NCBI GenBank assembly: GCA_013433145.1
Contig: CM024169.1
Span: 3,968,001 to 4,032,000, forward strand
Origin: Ascaris suum
Lineage: Eukaryota; Nematoda; Chromadorea; Rhabditida; Ascarididae
Length of the DNA stretch: 64,000 nucleotides
Reading direction: 5' to 3'
The translations under genes and the position numbers were made by a program. Positions 1 through 11,869 of this stretch are shown here, in pieces; positions within the stretch are counted from its first letter, which is position 1, and every line of letters begins with the position of its first letter. Below the pieces are notes generated by a model. It did not search any database. It saw only the letters and a program-made list of their open reading frames with translations, and was not told the origin of the DNA.

Positions 1-1497
1 TTGAATCCTTCCTCTTATCTAATTTCCTTTGCTAATCTTTAACAAACTATATCGATCGACGGTCTTTCCGAGAAACCATTTTTGTTTAGCACAATATCTC
101 ATCCTCAAACCGATAAACCATGAACTTTTCAAACGACAACCGTAGAGCAGCCAAAAATTCAAGGAGCTGACAAGAAAGAGATGTTGGTTCATCTCAACTA
201 AAGAAAAAAAAACAAATATGGGGCAGTAAAGCGATATTCAAACTACATGAAAATAATTAATCAATAAACATGCACGCGTTAAACTTACTTTCAGAAAAGT
301 TAAAGCATTCAAGTGTTTCATAAAATTCGATCGTTTGCAAAGAAATCGGAGAGATGCTCGGCTAGTGTCCACATATTTGTGCTGTAAACTACTATACGCT
401 ACCAGGGTTCAGCAAACTCATGGTAATGAAATGAGCGATTCATATAACCATACAGCTTTGGTGGGCTTGAAAATGAATCTCCAACTCATGAGTTTCGGAA
501 TGAAATTTCAAATCCCAATTTTACGGCGTTTTGCAAAGTTTCGACAACCGAAGCCAAGCAGTCGGCCCACTTAAGTGCTCAAAAAACTGAAAATGGGGGA
601 AGAGAATCAGTTGAAAATATATGGGCTTCTACATTTCGAGATCTTCAAGACATAAAGATAGGAACCAAGAAGAAATTGAGTAAATCTGAGAAAATTTCTA
701 CAGAAGTTACGAAAAAATTACTTTTTATGAACAAAAAAGAGGCGTGGTGGAACAGAAAACTTTCCACGGTTTCTGGCAAAAATGCAGACATCCATTTACA
801 GAGAAGTAGCGTCTGATGCCACTGGCCCTTACCTTTCTCCTTATTTATATGCCACTGCAAGTGCGGTTTGTTAAAACTACTTTGCATTTTTTGAAGTTAT
901 TTGGTATGGACGTTATTTATTGCTACAATACTGGATGGATGAAGAGGCGAAAAAACGCATGCAAAGGACATCGATGACGTTTTCCACTCATTCTTATGGA
1001 GTGGAAAGCGAATGCGAAATTTGTCGCATATACAACACAAGTCCTCGAGCTCAATTCCCGGGAAATGCATCTCGCCAGAACGATAAATTTAGAGCCGAGA
1101 GAAAATCTGATGTGCGAGGAGCTTACGAAAAAAATTTTGATCAGGGGTGCAGAAAAGCGACATCGTTCCCGTCTCTCCCGAATTTAGCACCCTTAAAATG
1201 CAACAATTCTGGAATTCGAGATTTTGTGGCGATCATGACTGAACACATTTCAAAACTGATTTGGGAAGGTCCAACCTGATGATCAAAAGAAACATCGTCT
1301 TTCTTCTATTGAAGGGGACATCTTTCTGAGGTGAGAACTCGGACCGCTGTATTCTGAGCCTATCTCAAGTGGATCTATTCAATCAATCATAGCTAATCAC
1401 AACAATCGAAGTCACCTCCCAAAACAACTCTAAACATTTAGGTTTAGATCGGCAGAAATGAATAAACGTGCTGTAAGCAAGAATATGACTGACATAC
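1..1497. other. Presumed TRMT11 intron reaching the window edge
   Basis: Read on the minus strand, this stretch should hold the next TRMT11 exon if the intron were short. I searched for the expected SDxxxDLLNxA and GGR segments and did not find them in an open, phase-2 exon. A weak local resemblance (FSDLLNF, about 690-670 minus) lacks consistent phase and was not accepted. Confidence 0.5.
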
Positions 1498-1579
1498 TGT
1501 TGGTTGCCGGGTAAGGTCCAACCTGTCTTTCGCTCTTTGTTACCCACTTTCCGACCCTTTTCTCTCACTCCATATGGTG
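1498..1579 (-). CDS. TRMT11: TRMT11 exon with catalytic DPPYG, last exon seen
   Basis: Acceptor GTTTTCAG, phase 1. The incoming C plus CA makes proline, giving D-P-P-Y-G-V-R-E, the catalytic motif and following residues of Trm11. The exon ends at a strong donor, CA then GTATGT, in phase 2. No convincing continuation was found between 1497 and 1, so the rest is probably outside the window. Confidence 0.93.
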
Positions 1580-4500
1580 CTGAAAACGATTCTCTGGACA
1601 ATTCAAAACTCCAATCAATGAATCGATTTACACAGAAGCCATATACTTTTCAAAGGACTTTACCGGTGCAAATTGCCACATATATTCGCAGCTATACGAC
1701 GCATTTGCGGAAATAAACCTATTCACCTAACAACGACCCGTTCAGGTGGAACTACCTTCATCAGAGAGTTAAATTCGAGTAATTAAGCAGGATTCTTTCA
1801 TGTGTTTAACAGGCTGATCAAGTGTTGTTAGGAATCTGATATATTATAAAGGCTGCAACTTGGCAAAAAATCGTGGACAACAACAAGTCATGTGTTTTCT
1901 TTGATTTTGCAGGTCATCAGCTATAGAAATTGCCAACAAATAATAAAATAAGTGCAGCAGCATATAGGTATTTTAACTGAACCAGTTCCTCCCGAAAATC
2001 CTTTTTTAAAAAAATATCTTTTTGCAGCTAAACAATGCAAAACGAAAATCCCACTATTTGAAAATACATAAAAATTGCTGTTGATCCATCAACTTTATAA
2101 TGCAGGGGATTACCTGTCACTGATATTACAACCATCAAACCTCTCTTCCTCGACAAGAAACTGCCCGAGAGACAGACGCACACGAATGCATTGAGAAAGA
2201 CAACTCTGCTGCGATGCGAAAATAGAAATTGGCAAAGAGGGAATAAAAATTAGTTGAATATTTGCAAAATATTCGCATGCTACATCGTAACCCAACATCG
2301 GAATTTTATCATTTTACAAAGTGCTGAATAAGAACGATAAACTGAATAAGAACGATAAAAAAACAAATCTAAAAGCTCGACTAAACCGATTCATTTGTAA
2401 CGTTCCGCAAGGAATACGCTAAACGACAATAATAGGGAGCGCTGAATCTTAAAAATTTATTTCACTACCCAAAGAGCCGTCGATTAGTCTCGAAAATATT
2501 GGCAAAACTTACGGTCAGCGACGATTGCATCAAAAATCCCATCACTTTTGTTGTTGCCACACCTCCACATAGTGTGTCTACTTGCATCGGCTATGATCAG
2601 TGACATGAAGCGGTCATCGATCTCATATTGTTTGAAGTTAGCAGCTACTGATTCGTTGTCCGTCAGAAACTTTTTACCTACTCGTGATGACCTACCTGGA
2701 AAAGACCATTCCTCAGAGATTTCCAACCGACAGATGAGACAATCTCGAACAGCAAACAAATCAGAAGAAATCATAAAGAAACTGAGAAAATAACACTCCA
2801 AAGCAAGGAAGCAAAGATTTAAGAGAACATAGAGCAATAAAGAATACATGAGCGGACGTAAAAATAAAGGCATCGTTCATTTGTGTCTGGATGGAACGTC
2901 ACACAGACGAAAAAGAAAGATCGTCTCCTAAGCGGTGTAACAATATTAAATGGTCTTGGAAGGAATCCCCAAATACAAGTTAGAAAGACTACCTCAATGG
3001 ACGGGCTACAAGATGCTTTACCACTTTCTACTCTATTAAATAAGGTTACAAAGGAAACAACTATACATGTGAAAACTACTCAAAAAACCGTAATTATAAG
3101 TTTTTATCTCAATTTCGCCAAATTATTTTCTTCCATCTTCAAACAGCCTAGTGAAAGAAACAATCATTCATATTCTTTCAGATTTGATCCTCATCAATAT
3201 CCACTAAAACAACATCAGCCTCTTGGATCGGGAAAATATGCCGCAGAGAGAGCATAAATTTGAGGAATGGAGAGTCAAAAAAGTGAAAGAAAGGGCACAT
3301 ATATCGAAAGAACTTGACCCTCTAAAAGATAAAAGTGACAGTAGAGAAAATAAGGTACCCCACATAATTTTTCAACAATATCTTGTATCATAAATAAAGA
3401 AAAAAGTGAAAGTATCCTACCAACAGCTCGTGCAATCTGATAGTTAATTTCGGTGCCAATCACAGCAGCACCAAAATGTGCCGCGGATATCAAAAGACCA
3501 CCTGAAAGCTTATTCGCAAAATATAGTCACATAAACGTTGAAGTGTCAGAGATGATATCCACAGGTGCGTAGATAAAAGAAATCCTCAAGTTTAAGTAAT
3601 AAAGTATGGAGCACCTGCTAAAATCCGAAAATATGAAATTTGCAAATATGCTTTAATTGCAAAAACTTTTTTTGCAATTAAAGCAACTTTGCAACCAATT
3701 TGCGAAAAAACGCTATATTCAGTTGACTTGAGTTGCAAAGAATTTGCGCTCCCTCTCCCTCCAAAACTGATTCGAAGCCTTTGGTATATTACAATATGAC
3801 ATACTGAAAAAATCCCAGTAAACCCGTTCACTCCACTGGACTGTCTATTTCTACAGTTTTGACAAGGCAACGTCAAAGCAACAAAATGTTCATTAGAAAT
3901 TAATCTTGCGAGGCATTCGACCACCGCAGAACAAGTTACAGAATATTTTTGTGCAATAACTTCTGCATGCCACTTCCAATAACAGTATCGAAAAGAGAGC
4001 ACGGTTAGGCTGGAAATAACGGTATGAGAGGACTGTCACATCTTTGGAATACTCATGTACCATTAACGAGTTAAAAGAGGGGAGGGAACGAGATGAGGGG
4101 AGGAAGCGAGAAGGGAGGAAAGGTATAAAAGGGTATGGATATTCCTGGCGGTTGTGCACATTAGCGCAAAATAAAGCTAGATTGGCGAGTGGAAAATAAA
4201 GTTTTAACAAAAAGTTGGACTTTTCTTTTCAGAGTATTTAAAAAAAAAGTGGAAGTAAAAGAAATCAAAAAAGGGGAACCGAAAGAAATCAAAAAGTGGA
4301 AATAAAAGAAAAATTTATAGCTGTGGAAATTAAGAAGATAAAGACATTTTAACTCTTTATATAAATTATGCACGCTTTCCCACATTATCCATCATCACAC
4401 ATGACCCTTACTGGTTCATTACCGCATCGATGAACCAGTATCGTCCGCATTTCGGAGCTACTGATCCTGTCAACGTAATAATCCCCCAATGCGTCACATT

Positions 4501-7500
4501 TATTCCAGGGATGCGCGAAGTCAGATCCTGTCTCTCGATCGGCCTAATCCACGTGCACACCGCTGTTAATCGAACCACATCCCCACTCTCATTACCTCTT
4601 CCCTCAACACACACAATAAATCCTGGCACTCGGTAGTTGAAAACATCCGCGTATCTTCCTTTTCCTCAGCTATTTCAACGACCACTAAGTAGGTACACAT
4701 TAAACATTACGCATATACTAATGAATTTGAATATTCGGGGGCTCTAAAGCGATCTTAAAACTGTTCTTATGAAAACGTTATCCAAAGAAGACAACATTCG
4801 TGCTCGAAAATTGCGAAGGAAGGAAACAGTCATACGCGAATATTAAATTGCTTAAGGGCTTTCTTTGGAGGACGAAAGGTACCTTCGAGAATTTATATAA
4901 ATCTAGGAACAAAGAGAAAAATAAAAACAAGTCGAAAATGATGACAACTTGCGATTACGCTAATAGAACATTTGCGAAGAGAAGAAGGAAAACAAGTACC
5001 AGTGCCACAGAATGGGTCGAGAACAATTGATCCCATATTTGCTTTGATCAAATTGGCTTGAATAAACGATAATTCCGGATCCATCGTTGTATTACCGATG
5101 TAACAACGTTCCTTTAGGTTATACAAATTTTTCAAACGAGATTGCCCATAGCCTATCTAAATAAGCAAATTAACAAATGGAGTGATCGGTGCGACCAGCA
5201 AATCAACAATTAAAAAAACCCCTCGCTGTCAACTGAAAGGTTATCTCAACTAAAAATTTTCCTCAACAGCTGAAAGGTATTCTGATTACAAACTTTCCTC
5301 GACAGGTATTGCGGATAAAATCCTCAAAGAACTGAGTAAACTGAATGACAAGTCGTACGCTGTGATCTTGGAGAACTTCATTGATGCTGATGAAGCACAT
5401 ACGCATTAAAATAAAACAAAGGTAAACTACTCGAAAACAGGCAAAACTGAATTACTTCAAAGCTTGATGGAATGAATGGAAGTCAGTCTCGAAGGATCAC
5501 ATAAAGTGATGGAGCGTTTATACTAGGAAAGAAGAAGTGCGAGAACCTCTGATGGGGAAGAAGAGGGATCACAGGAAAAAAAAACAGGAAGGAGGAAAGA
5601 AAGAGGGGAGAGGGAAGAGAAAGAAACAGAAGAAGTGGAAGAGAGGAAGAAGAAGAGGAAGGAGAGAAAAGAGAAGGAAGTTTATTCACAAAAATAAAGA
5701 AACAAGACGGCTATACATAAAAACAACTCTTTCTACACATCTATGTTCATATAAAAAAAGAAAAAAAAATGGAAAAACGTTCCATTAGAGAAGCAGAAAA
5801 TGAAACTGCTAATAATAATACGAGGTGATACGCTTTACAAGAGCACTAATAAGGCAAAAGCATTCATTTTAATCTAAACAAATTGTAAAAAAACTTAAAG
5901 TCTACAGCGATAATCCCAGGAAATTAATTTCTTTTCGAAGCATCGAACTCAATCGTTGTTGTATTTCACATCAAAATAACAGCTATACGGCTCTATCAAA
6001 ACAATATTAAACAATAAAGAGAAACGTGAAACATTTACCAATCTGCCGAAGTAGATATTGTTAAGCGATGAATCGCGACCATCACAATTTTCATATTCCT
6101 CGATAACCGTGAAAACATTAGAAGCATTTTCCAAATCGATAGGACATTTATCGAGCGGTAAGATATCACCTAATTTCTGCAAAAATATGATCGCCTCATA
6201 AGAGATCCTCTTAATAAAACGATGACCATCATCTCATATTTGTGCTCATCAACTCAGAATTTATGACTATAACTTGTTAAGCAAACGTACAATTTTTACA
6301 TTTATTTAATTGTTGAGAAATACATGGAACAGAGCACCTTCTCGTGTAAAAATATTCATATATGGAATCGCAGTGGATTTTACAGAGTCACTTTTTCTGC
6401 TTAGATTGCTGGATGGAACCGAATATTGATTTAAAGAACCATCATAAAGAATCGGTGACAAACTACATGATCGTCCTCTCATCGACTATTGCAACACGCC
6501 GCATATCACCCCTCACACAATTCCCCCACCATCTGTGTTTGCAAGAACCGGATGTTTCAAGCGTCCACTCTTCTATGTAGGTATTTAGAAATTTTTCGAA
6601 AATAAACAATAGAAAAGATCGTTTCAAGAAGTGCAACTCATCATTTTCAAATCAGCGACGAATAAAAGACGCGAGGGTGGTGTTTTTTTTTTCAGCGGGA
6701 AGTTATTGCAATCGGAAGATGGAAACAAGCATTTTCAAAAATTGCATTTGTCGAAAAAAATTGCAAACTCACATCAATAATTTTATTGCAGTAATCCGCA
6801 TCATGCTTCTTTCCAAACGATCGAATACGAATTGCAAAAGATTGCAGCGGTGAACTGTATTTCTGAAGGAAAAAACTCGGCTGATTGAAAAGAAACATAT
6901 TTCATATGGAATGTTCCGCTAATATTTGAAATTTTTGCGTAAACATGGATGGAACTTTTTTTTCTGCACATATCGTCGACTCATCGATATCTCATTCGTT
7001 CAACCGAAAAACAGGATTATTAGCTACATTTCGATACAAATAAGTTTATGATACATTGTTTACTCAGTTTATGCTGCTGTTTATGTTTATACATAAATAC
7101 TGCTCAGTTTATGAAACATTTTGATACGCGTACTTTTTTATTGATATTTATTGAGTTCTGTCGTATCTACCTCGAGACATTTCGCCACAATTCCTTTGCT
7201 GCATCTTTTTTCTACCTTAAGTCCGGTTTTAGGTTCGGATTCAAAAGCAAATCTTCTGCAATTTATGTAACAAAACTACTTTACACCCAGTGGATAGTTG
7301 TGTGCTGTGGTCACTTAGAGAGCGCAAGAATCATCTTGCCTCGGCTAAGCGGGTTCCTTATTAAGTCGAATGCGTGAAAGTATGAACATTTGCGCAATTC
7401 AGGAAAATGATGGGAGGAAGGAAGGATACAGGCAGGAGAGAGGGAGGGGGGGTGAGAGGGAGGACAAAGCATTTAAGAGTCACTTGTGCACGCAAATTTA

Positions 7501-8344
7501 TTACATGTCAGAAAGCCCACAAAGTTAACGAAATAAAAATCTATACAATCTTGGCATTTCTTTCATGGAATTCGGGCGAGATATTCATTCATTTACAAAG
7601 GCGCCATTCTTCAATGATCCTCATTTTACGATGTCCTCGTTGAGATCCATTTTCGCATCATTTATATGTCGTCAGAATGAGACGATATCAATGCAAATGC
7701 AAATAAATGAAATAACAATCATTAGGATGCATCGATGAGCTTCACGATTTACTCATAACGTGAGCATTCAAATGAATCTACTGTCAAAATGAAAGCAGAT
7801 ATTTTTGCGACTTAAGAGATACGTTGTTTACTGCTTTAAATTAACTCCAAAATTTAGAGATTTCATGTTGGGATTTCATATTAAATCTGAAATTGATATT
7901 GGGACTTCATAGAAAGCTCAAAAATTAAAAAAAACTCTTTATTTGAAAAACTATTAGTGAGTGATTTGCGGACCTCCTTATAACAACGAGATTGCCCGCA
8001 AAAATTTGTCATTCAATAGACAAACCTCGAATTGCGCCGATTTGATACGAATATCCTCTAAGAGATGTTGATAGTTGTTCGAGACGGCGATCAGTTCAAA
8101 TGCCGCTTTAATAAGCATAGCACGTGACAGAATACGATGTACACAAACATCCGACTCGAATTCCAATATGAATACATGTTTCTAGAAACGATAAACTAAA
8201 ATATTGAGTCGTCGAAACCCTATAAAGCATAAATCATCGCCGATTTTTAGCATAAATTCCTTACCTGTTCACTTAATTTACTAGTTAATGTGGATTTCTC
8301 ACCTGTCCATAAGACGACATCAATATCTCTCGGAACGCGTTTCA
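1498..8344 (-). CDS. TRMT11: tRNA (guanine(10)-N2)-methyltransferase homologue (Trm11/TRMT11), partial gene
   Basis: In other eukaryotes Trm11, with its activator Trm112, methylates guanosine 10 of tRNAs (m2G10) using S-adenosylmethionine. Exons on the minus strand, in order: about 8344-8265, 8181-8026, 6862-6773, 6176-6039, 5156-5000, 3501-3421, 2695-2513, 1579-1498, about 322 codons. Every junction I could check keeps the reading frame and obeys GT...AG. The first three exons match the N-terminal THUMP-type region. The later ones carry the SAM-binding motif DPFCGTGGLLISAAHFGA, an acidic residue in GTEIN that should bind the ribose, and the catalytic DPPYG. Residue order and spacing follow the vertebrate protein (about 460 residues) as I remember it. 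About 25 N-terminal residues were not located. Roughly 150 C-terminal residues, including the expected GGRL-type strand, are absent from 1-1497 and probably lie off the left edge. Family assignment is firm; the ends are not. Confidence 0.92.
2324..2359. repeat. 18-bp tandem duplication
   Basis: CTGAATAAGAACGATAAA occurs twice in direct tandem, 2324-2341 and 2342-2359, inside the TRMT11 intron between the FDAIVAD and DPPYG exons. Confidence 0.9.
2513..2695 (-). CDS. TRMT11: TRMT11 exon, core Rossmann-fold segment
   Basis: Phase 1 in and out; acceptor CTTTCCAG, donor C then GTAAGT. It contains NESVAANFKQYEID, then the strand and loop SLIIADASRHTMW, then FDAIVAD, corresponding to the family patterns DENIRANLRQYG, VLVSDAS and FDAIITD. 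The intron falls exactly between the Asp and first Pro codons of the catalytic DPPYG motif. Confidence 0.95.
3421..3501 (-). CDS. TRMT11: TRMT11 exon with second SAM-binding segment
   Basis: Phase 1 in and phase 1 out; acceptor CTTTCAG, donor G then GTAGGA. It restores the split glycine to give GGLLISAAHFGAAVIGTEIN, the helix after motif I and the acidic residue expected to contact the SAM ribose. It ends QIARAV followed by a split glycine. Confidence 0.95.
3650..3684. repeat. Perfect 16-bp hairpin in a TRMT11 intron
   Basis: Arms 3650-3665 and 3669-3684 are exact reverse complements (GCTTTAATTGCAAAAA) around a 3-nt loop CTT. It lies in an intron rich in TTGCAA hexamers. Confidence 0.9.
4370..4640. 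other. GC-richer island in a TRMT11 intron, possible old repeat
   Basis: Compared with the flanking intron this block is richer in G+C and open on both strands for about 70 codons. It starts with an inverted repeat (arms 4409-4419 and 4430-4440, 11 bp, loop 10 nt). I recognise no protein in it. Its position inside the TRMT11 intron suggests an inserted, decayed repeat rather than an exon. Confidence 0.4.
5000..5156 (-). CDS. TRMT11: TRMT11 exon with SAM-binding motif I
   Basis: Begins in phase 0 after acceptor TTATTTAG with IGYGQSRL and continues through RCYIGNTTMDPELSF to DPFCGTG. The last glycine codon is split: donor G then GTACTT, phase 1. IGNTxMDxxLSFIxAN is a Trm11 hallmark and DPFxGTGG is its SAM-binding loop. 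Confidence 0.95.
5571..5680. repeat. Long purine-rich tract in a TRMT11 intron
   Basis: About 110 bp almost entirely A and G on the plus strand (pyrimidine on the transcribed sense), imperfect GAAGAG/GGAAGA type. It explains the charged open frames there, which are not genes. Confidence 0.85.
6039..6176 (-). CDS. TRMT11: TRMT11 exon, linker into the methyltransferase domain
   Basis: Forty-six codons, phase 0 in and out, acceptor TTTTTGCAG and donor TTG then GTAAAT. It contains KLGDILPL, the strand VFTVIEEYE and the family signature NNIYFGR, equivalent to HNIYFGR in the vertebrate enzyme. Confidence 0.93.
6773..6862 (-). CDS. TRMT11: TRMT11 exon, THUMP-type region
   Basis: Thirty codons, phase 0 in and out, acceptor TTCCTTCAG and donor GAT then GTGAGT. 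It reads KYSSPLQSFAIRIRSFGKK and ends NKIID, matching the Trm11 strand pattern YKIKIHTF...KRID. Confidence 0.9.
8026..8181 (-). CDS. TRMT11: TRMT11 exon, THUMP-type region
   Basis: Fifty-two codons in phase 0 at both ends, with acceptor TTTCTAG and donor GAG then GTTTGT. The translation begins KHVFILEFESD and continues through RILSRAMLIKAAFEL. This lines up without gaps with the Trm11 segment ending ...AKSIFEL. The agreement in length and hydrophobic pattern is the main evidence. Confidence 0.88.
8265..8344 (-). CDS. TRMT11: TRMT11 candidate N-terminal exon
   Basis: The frame reads KRVPRDIDVVLWTGEKST and ends SEQ at a good donor (CAG then GTAAGG). It joins in phase 0 to the next exon across an 83-nt intron. 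Its length fits the segment just before the FWIL-like strand of Trm11. The 3' boundary is well supported. The start is uncertain: a stop lies just upstream and the only nearby AG acceptors, around 8345 and 8327-8329, are weak. Confidence 0.55.
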
Positions 8345-8399
8345 CTTTTATTCAGCATTAACGAAAGTGCCATCATATAAAATGGGTAGATTAAGGAAT

Positions 8400-11300
8400 A
8401 AAATATTCGACTTCTCGAAGGAATGGCTCATTCGGAGTCAAGAAACCATAAAGTGTGGCAGGAGAACTAAGAAGGTTGTTGAAAGGGAACCGCATAGTAC
8501 GGAAAAGCGGCAAGCAACCTTCCAATAAATCAGGTGATCTGGGAATAATCAGAAAGTTTACGTTTTGCATTACGGACACGGTGCATATGTGAAGCATTCA
8601 TTTCCATTCATTGGTCCAATATGTAATCGGCAATTCATTGATACACTTTACCGATGAGCAAATTTTGTTGACTTCTGATGGCATTTCTAGTGCCAACCCG
8701 CTACGACGTAGCAAAAACACCCTATGAGAACTTTGCATGGCGTCATCGCAAATTTTATTTTATTTGATTCTATGCGAGTATCAATTGATATCAACAGAAC
8801 TCGAGGTTAAAATCTCAAGAGCTCGACTGCTTGGTACCTTGAAAGCATCGCTTGAAGTTAATAAGTCGAGTGACTCTACTTTTAACAACAACAGCTGGTA
8901 CTAATAAAAAAACATAATCAACACTAAATATCACTTCTTGAAGACTACGCTGTAGCAGTTTCTAAAATATTCTCTTATTTTTTATACGAATAATTACAAA
9001 TAATTGTAAAAAGAAAACAGACCTCGAGCGATAGATCCCTCGAGCAGCTTGCATCTATATTCAATAAAGAACAAACACTTCGGAATTCGGCTATTCGGAA
9101 ATCCAAATGTGCCTGAGAGAAGACCAACACATACTTCTTCATTTTTCAAACTGCAGCACTTTTGTGCATTTTGCAAAGCGCTCGAGAGTAGAGAGTCATT
9201 TTCATCCTTCTCTGCGTCTCTGTCAACTTCTCTCACTCTATTCGTCGTCTCGAATCCTATTCACTATTTGTGGGGAAGGATATTACAAAAACTCTTTTCT
9301 TCTTTTCTACCCGGAAGTCAAATTTCTGTCTCGAGCGGTACGAAAGAACGTTTATACCAACGTCTCACAATTAGCTTTGCAAGTCGGCTGAGAACGTTCA
9401 CATAACTATATCTAAATGACAGTTGAACTGAAACCAGTCACCGTCGATACGTAAGCTTGTGGTGAATAAATACTAAGCACTATCAGTTATTAGGTACCCT
9501 CGATTAAAAGCTTATCACATCGGCACATCCTATCATATCGCAACTTATCATTGACACAACAGAAATTGCTCAGTCGGTTCGTAATGATTTAAATGTGACT
9601 CCAGAAGGAAGAGTGCCATTGTGCTTAGGTGTTCTTCGAGGGTCGGCAGCGGATAGATAATTCAACGCTTCTGAAAGCGGGTCGTTCTCTCGATGTGCCA
9701 ATTTGCAGGTCATATGAGATCCGAAACGTGCAATGGTTACCAAAATAACTTACTCTACCGTAGTCTACAGTAATGTTGTGTGAAAATTTAGATCAATTTC
9801 TCACAATGAAACGATCAAATCCACTGATATTCAGAAGAGAAAATAAGAATGAAGGGCTGATAAGTATACCTGACGATCTGGCACGTCTTACTTGAACCAG
9901 AGAGCATCAAGTTCATTGTGTTAAGACTGAGGCATTTCAACAGGTCGTTTCAGATGCAATCTTTAAAAGTAATTCTCCCCACAACTTCTCCTCCCAATCT
10001 CAGCGATGAGCTAAACTATTGTGTCTCCCTGAGAATAAAATCGAGATCTTTTTCTTGCTGAATTGCACACAGCGCTGTTCAGCTATCGTTTGCAGTGTGC
10101 CTTTTATAAAATGCCTTTTGAAGCGTCGCGACTTATGTGAGAGCAGATTCCAATGTTCGATTATTAACACGGGTTCGCTGCTGTAATAGAGGTTCAGTTT
10201 TTTACAGTATTTCCTAAGTTAAAAGTTGAACAAAGAAGATTTTTATAACAGATTGCAATACCTTTATTGCAATTTACAAAAATTTGCAAAAAAATAAAGG
10301 TACAAACAACAATTAAAAAACCGTGGATGAGCATTTTTTTTCGAATTAGATAGGTACCATTATGACAGAGGGATGAAGAGCTTCTAAATTGGTTTTGTTA
10401 CTTTCTGGGTGGTTGAAACATTCAAATCATAATGCCTAAATCCGTTCCGCCATCACATTGTATCGTTAGTGGCGTCTCGCAAGATAGCATATTGGACTTC
10501 GCGTTATTCCCAGCATGTGTCGATGACCTTATGGAAGATTTAATCCTCGTAGGTTTTCTGTCGAAAGTTTCAAAATCTGTGGATCGATTGGTGATCCTCT
10601 TTTAAATTTCAGGGAACTTCAGTGTGATTTAAATGGTCTTGCTCAATGCTCTAACACTTGGCAATCAAGTATTGAAAGCGATTGATATCTGCTGTTGCAT
10701 GGAGGCTTGAAGAATGAATTCCCGTAATGAATCTCCACGGTTTTTATTCCCACTGCCACTTCCGTTCGGAATTTGCGAGTACTCGTTGAAGAACCTCTGC
10801 ACTGAAAGACTCACTGTGAGTTGATGATAAGTGAGCACATGAGATGGTAAATTGCACGCATTTTCTACGGCGATTTAACACAACAAGAAGCATTTCATTG
10901 CTCACCGTCATTTCTTTTCTTGAATTCGATTGTCCACTTTGATTGCGACCTTTGAAATCGCAAATAGAGATGTTTGGAAATATGTAAATATGTTTCGCGA
11001 GAATAAACTTTTCAAAATGCAAAGCTCATGTGCGCATTTCCGGCTCAAATCTCTTGAATATTGTCGCCTCGAGTCGGACCTTGCATTGTCTTTTAAAACT
11101 GCTGACGATTTCTCTGGTTATAATGTTGACTCAGTATTATCTTCTGCCGATCGACGTAATTCCTCACAAGATTATAGCTTTCAATTGTTTTTGTGAGTCT
11201 CAACCTGAAATTAGGCCAATAATTCCTACTCTTTCCGTGTCATTAGAGTGTGGAAGAAACTTGCTGCTGATATCACTTTAGCATCTGATGCGCTTGCGTT

Positions 11301-11860
11301 CACTAGCCATTTACAGCAATTCGACTGCGGAGATAATTTAATGAGACTGTGCTTGATTGACGCCAACTTTTTGTTCTTTGTGATCGCACGTTCACCTCTT
11401 CTCTTATTTTGAGTTTTCTCTATTTTGCTTGTGAAATGAAGATTTCGCACCAAAGGCAGCAATTTAGCATGGTATCAGCTCCTTTTAGGAGAATGGACTT
11501 CGAGCAGCTGACTTTTAGCTGTAACGATGCTGTTCTTCGGTGACACTATTGTTCCACTGCATGCATGCCGCCTCTGTTAAATGATATCAGTCTTTTCTGT
11601 AGTGATTAATTATTTTGCTTTATTGCGGTGATTTGTTGCAATATTCTTCACTTGGTCAGCTGCACCTATATCGTTGCTACGCTTTCTTACCTTGATACTG
11701 AAAACGTTCCTTCTCATTACCTGCAAGCTTTTTTGAAAGAGTGACAAATTATGACGGTGTTTGTTTGTGTTTCTCTGTGTGCACAGACGTAAATAAAGAG
11801 ATCTGTGAGTAGCACATGCCTTCATGTTTGTTTGTGTGTGTATGTGAGGGGTGATCGATG
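8400..11860. other. No recognisable gene
   Basis: This should hold the TRMT11 5' exon and promoter, but I could not identify them. It contains only short open frames with no family resemblance. A small hairpin (arms 10259-10268 and 10293-10302, TACCTTTATT) lies in a TTGCAA-rich patch. Confidence 0.5.
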
Positions 11861-11869
11861 AATTTTAGA

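Noticed and set aside
470..690. Minus-strand pieces (FSDLLNF and a VVETLQNAVKLGF run) considered as TRMT11 C-terminal exons
   Set aside because: They do not fit the phase-2 donor at 1498, and the conserved GGR segment is absent. Resemblance is too short.
5483..5788. Lys/Arg-rich plus-strand and Ser/Leu/Pro-rich minus-strand open frames
   Set aside because: Products of the purine-rich tract inside a TRMT11 intron.
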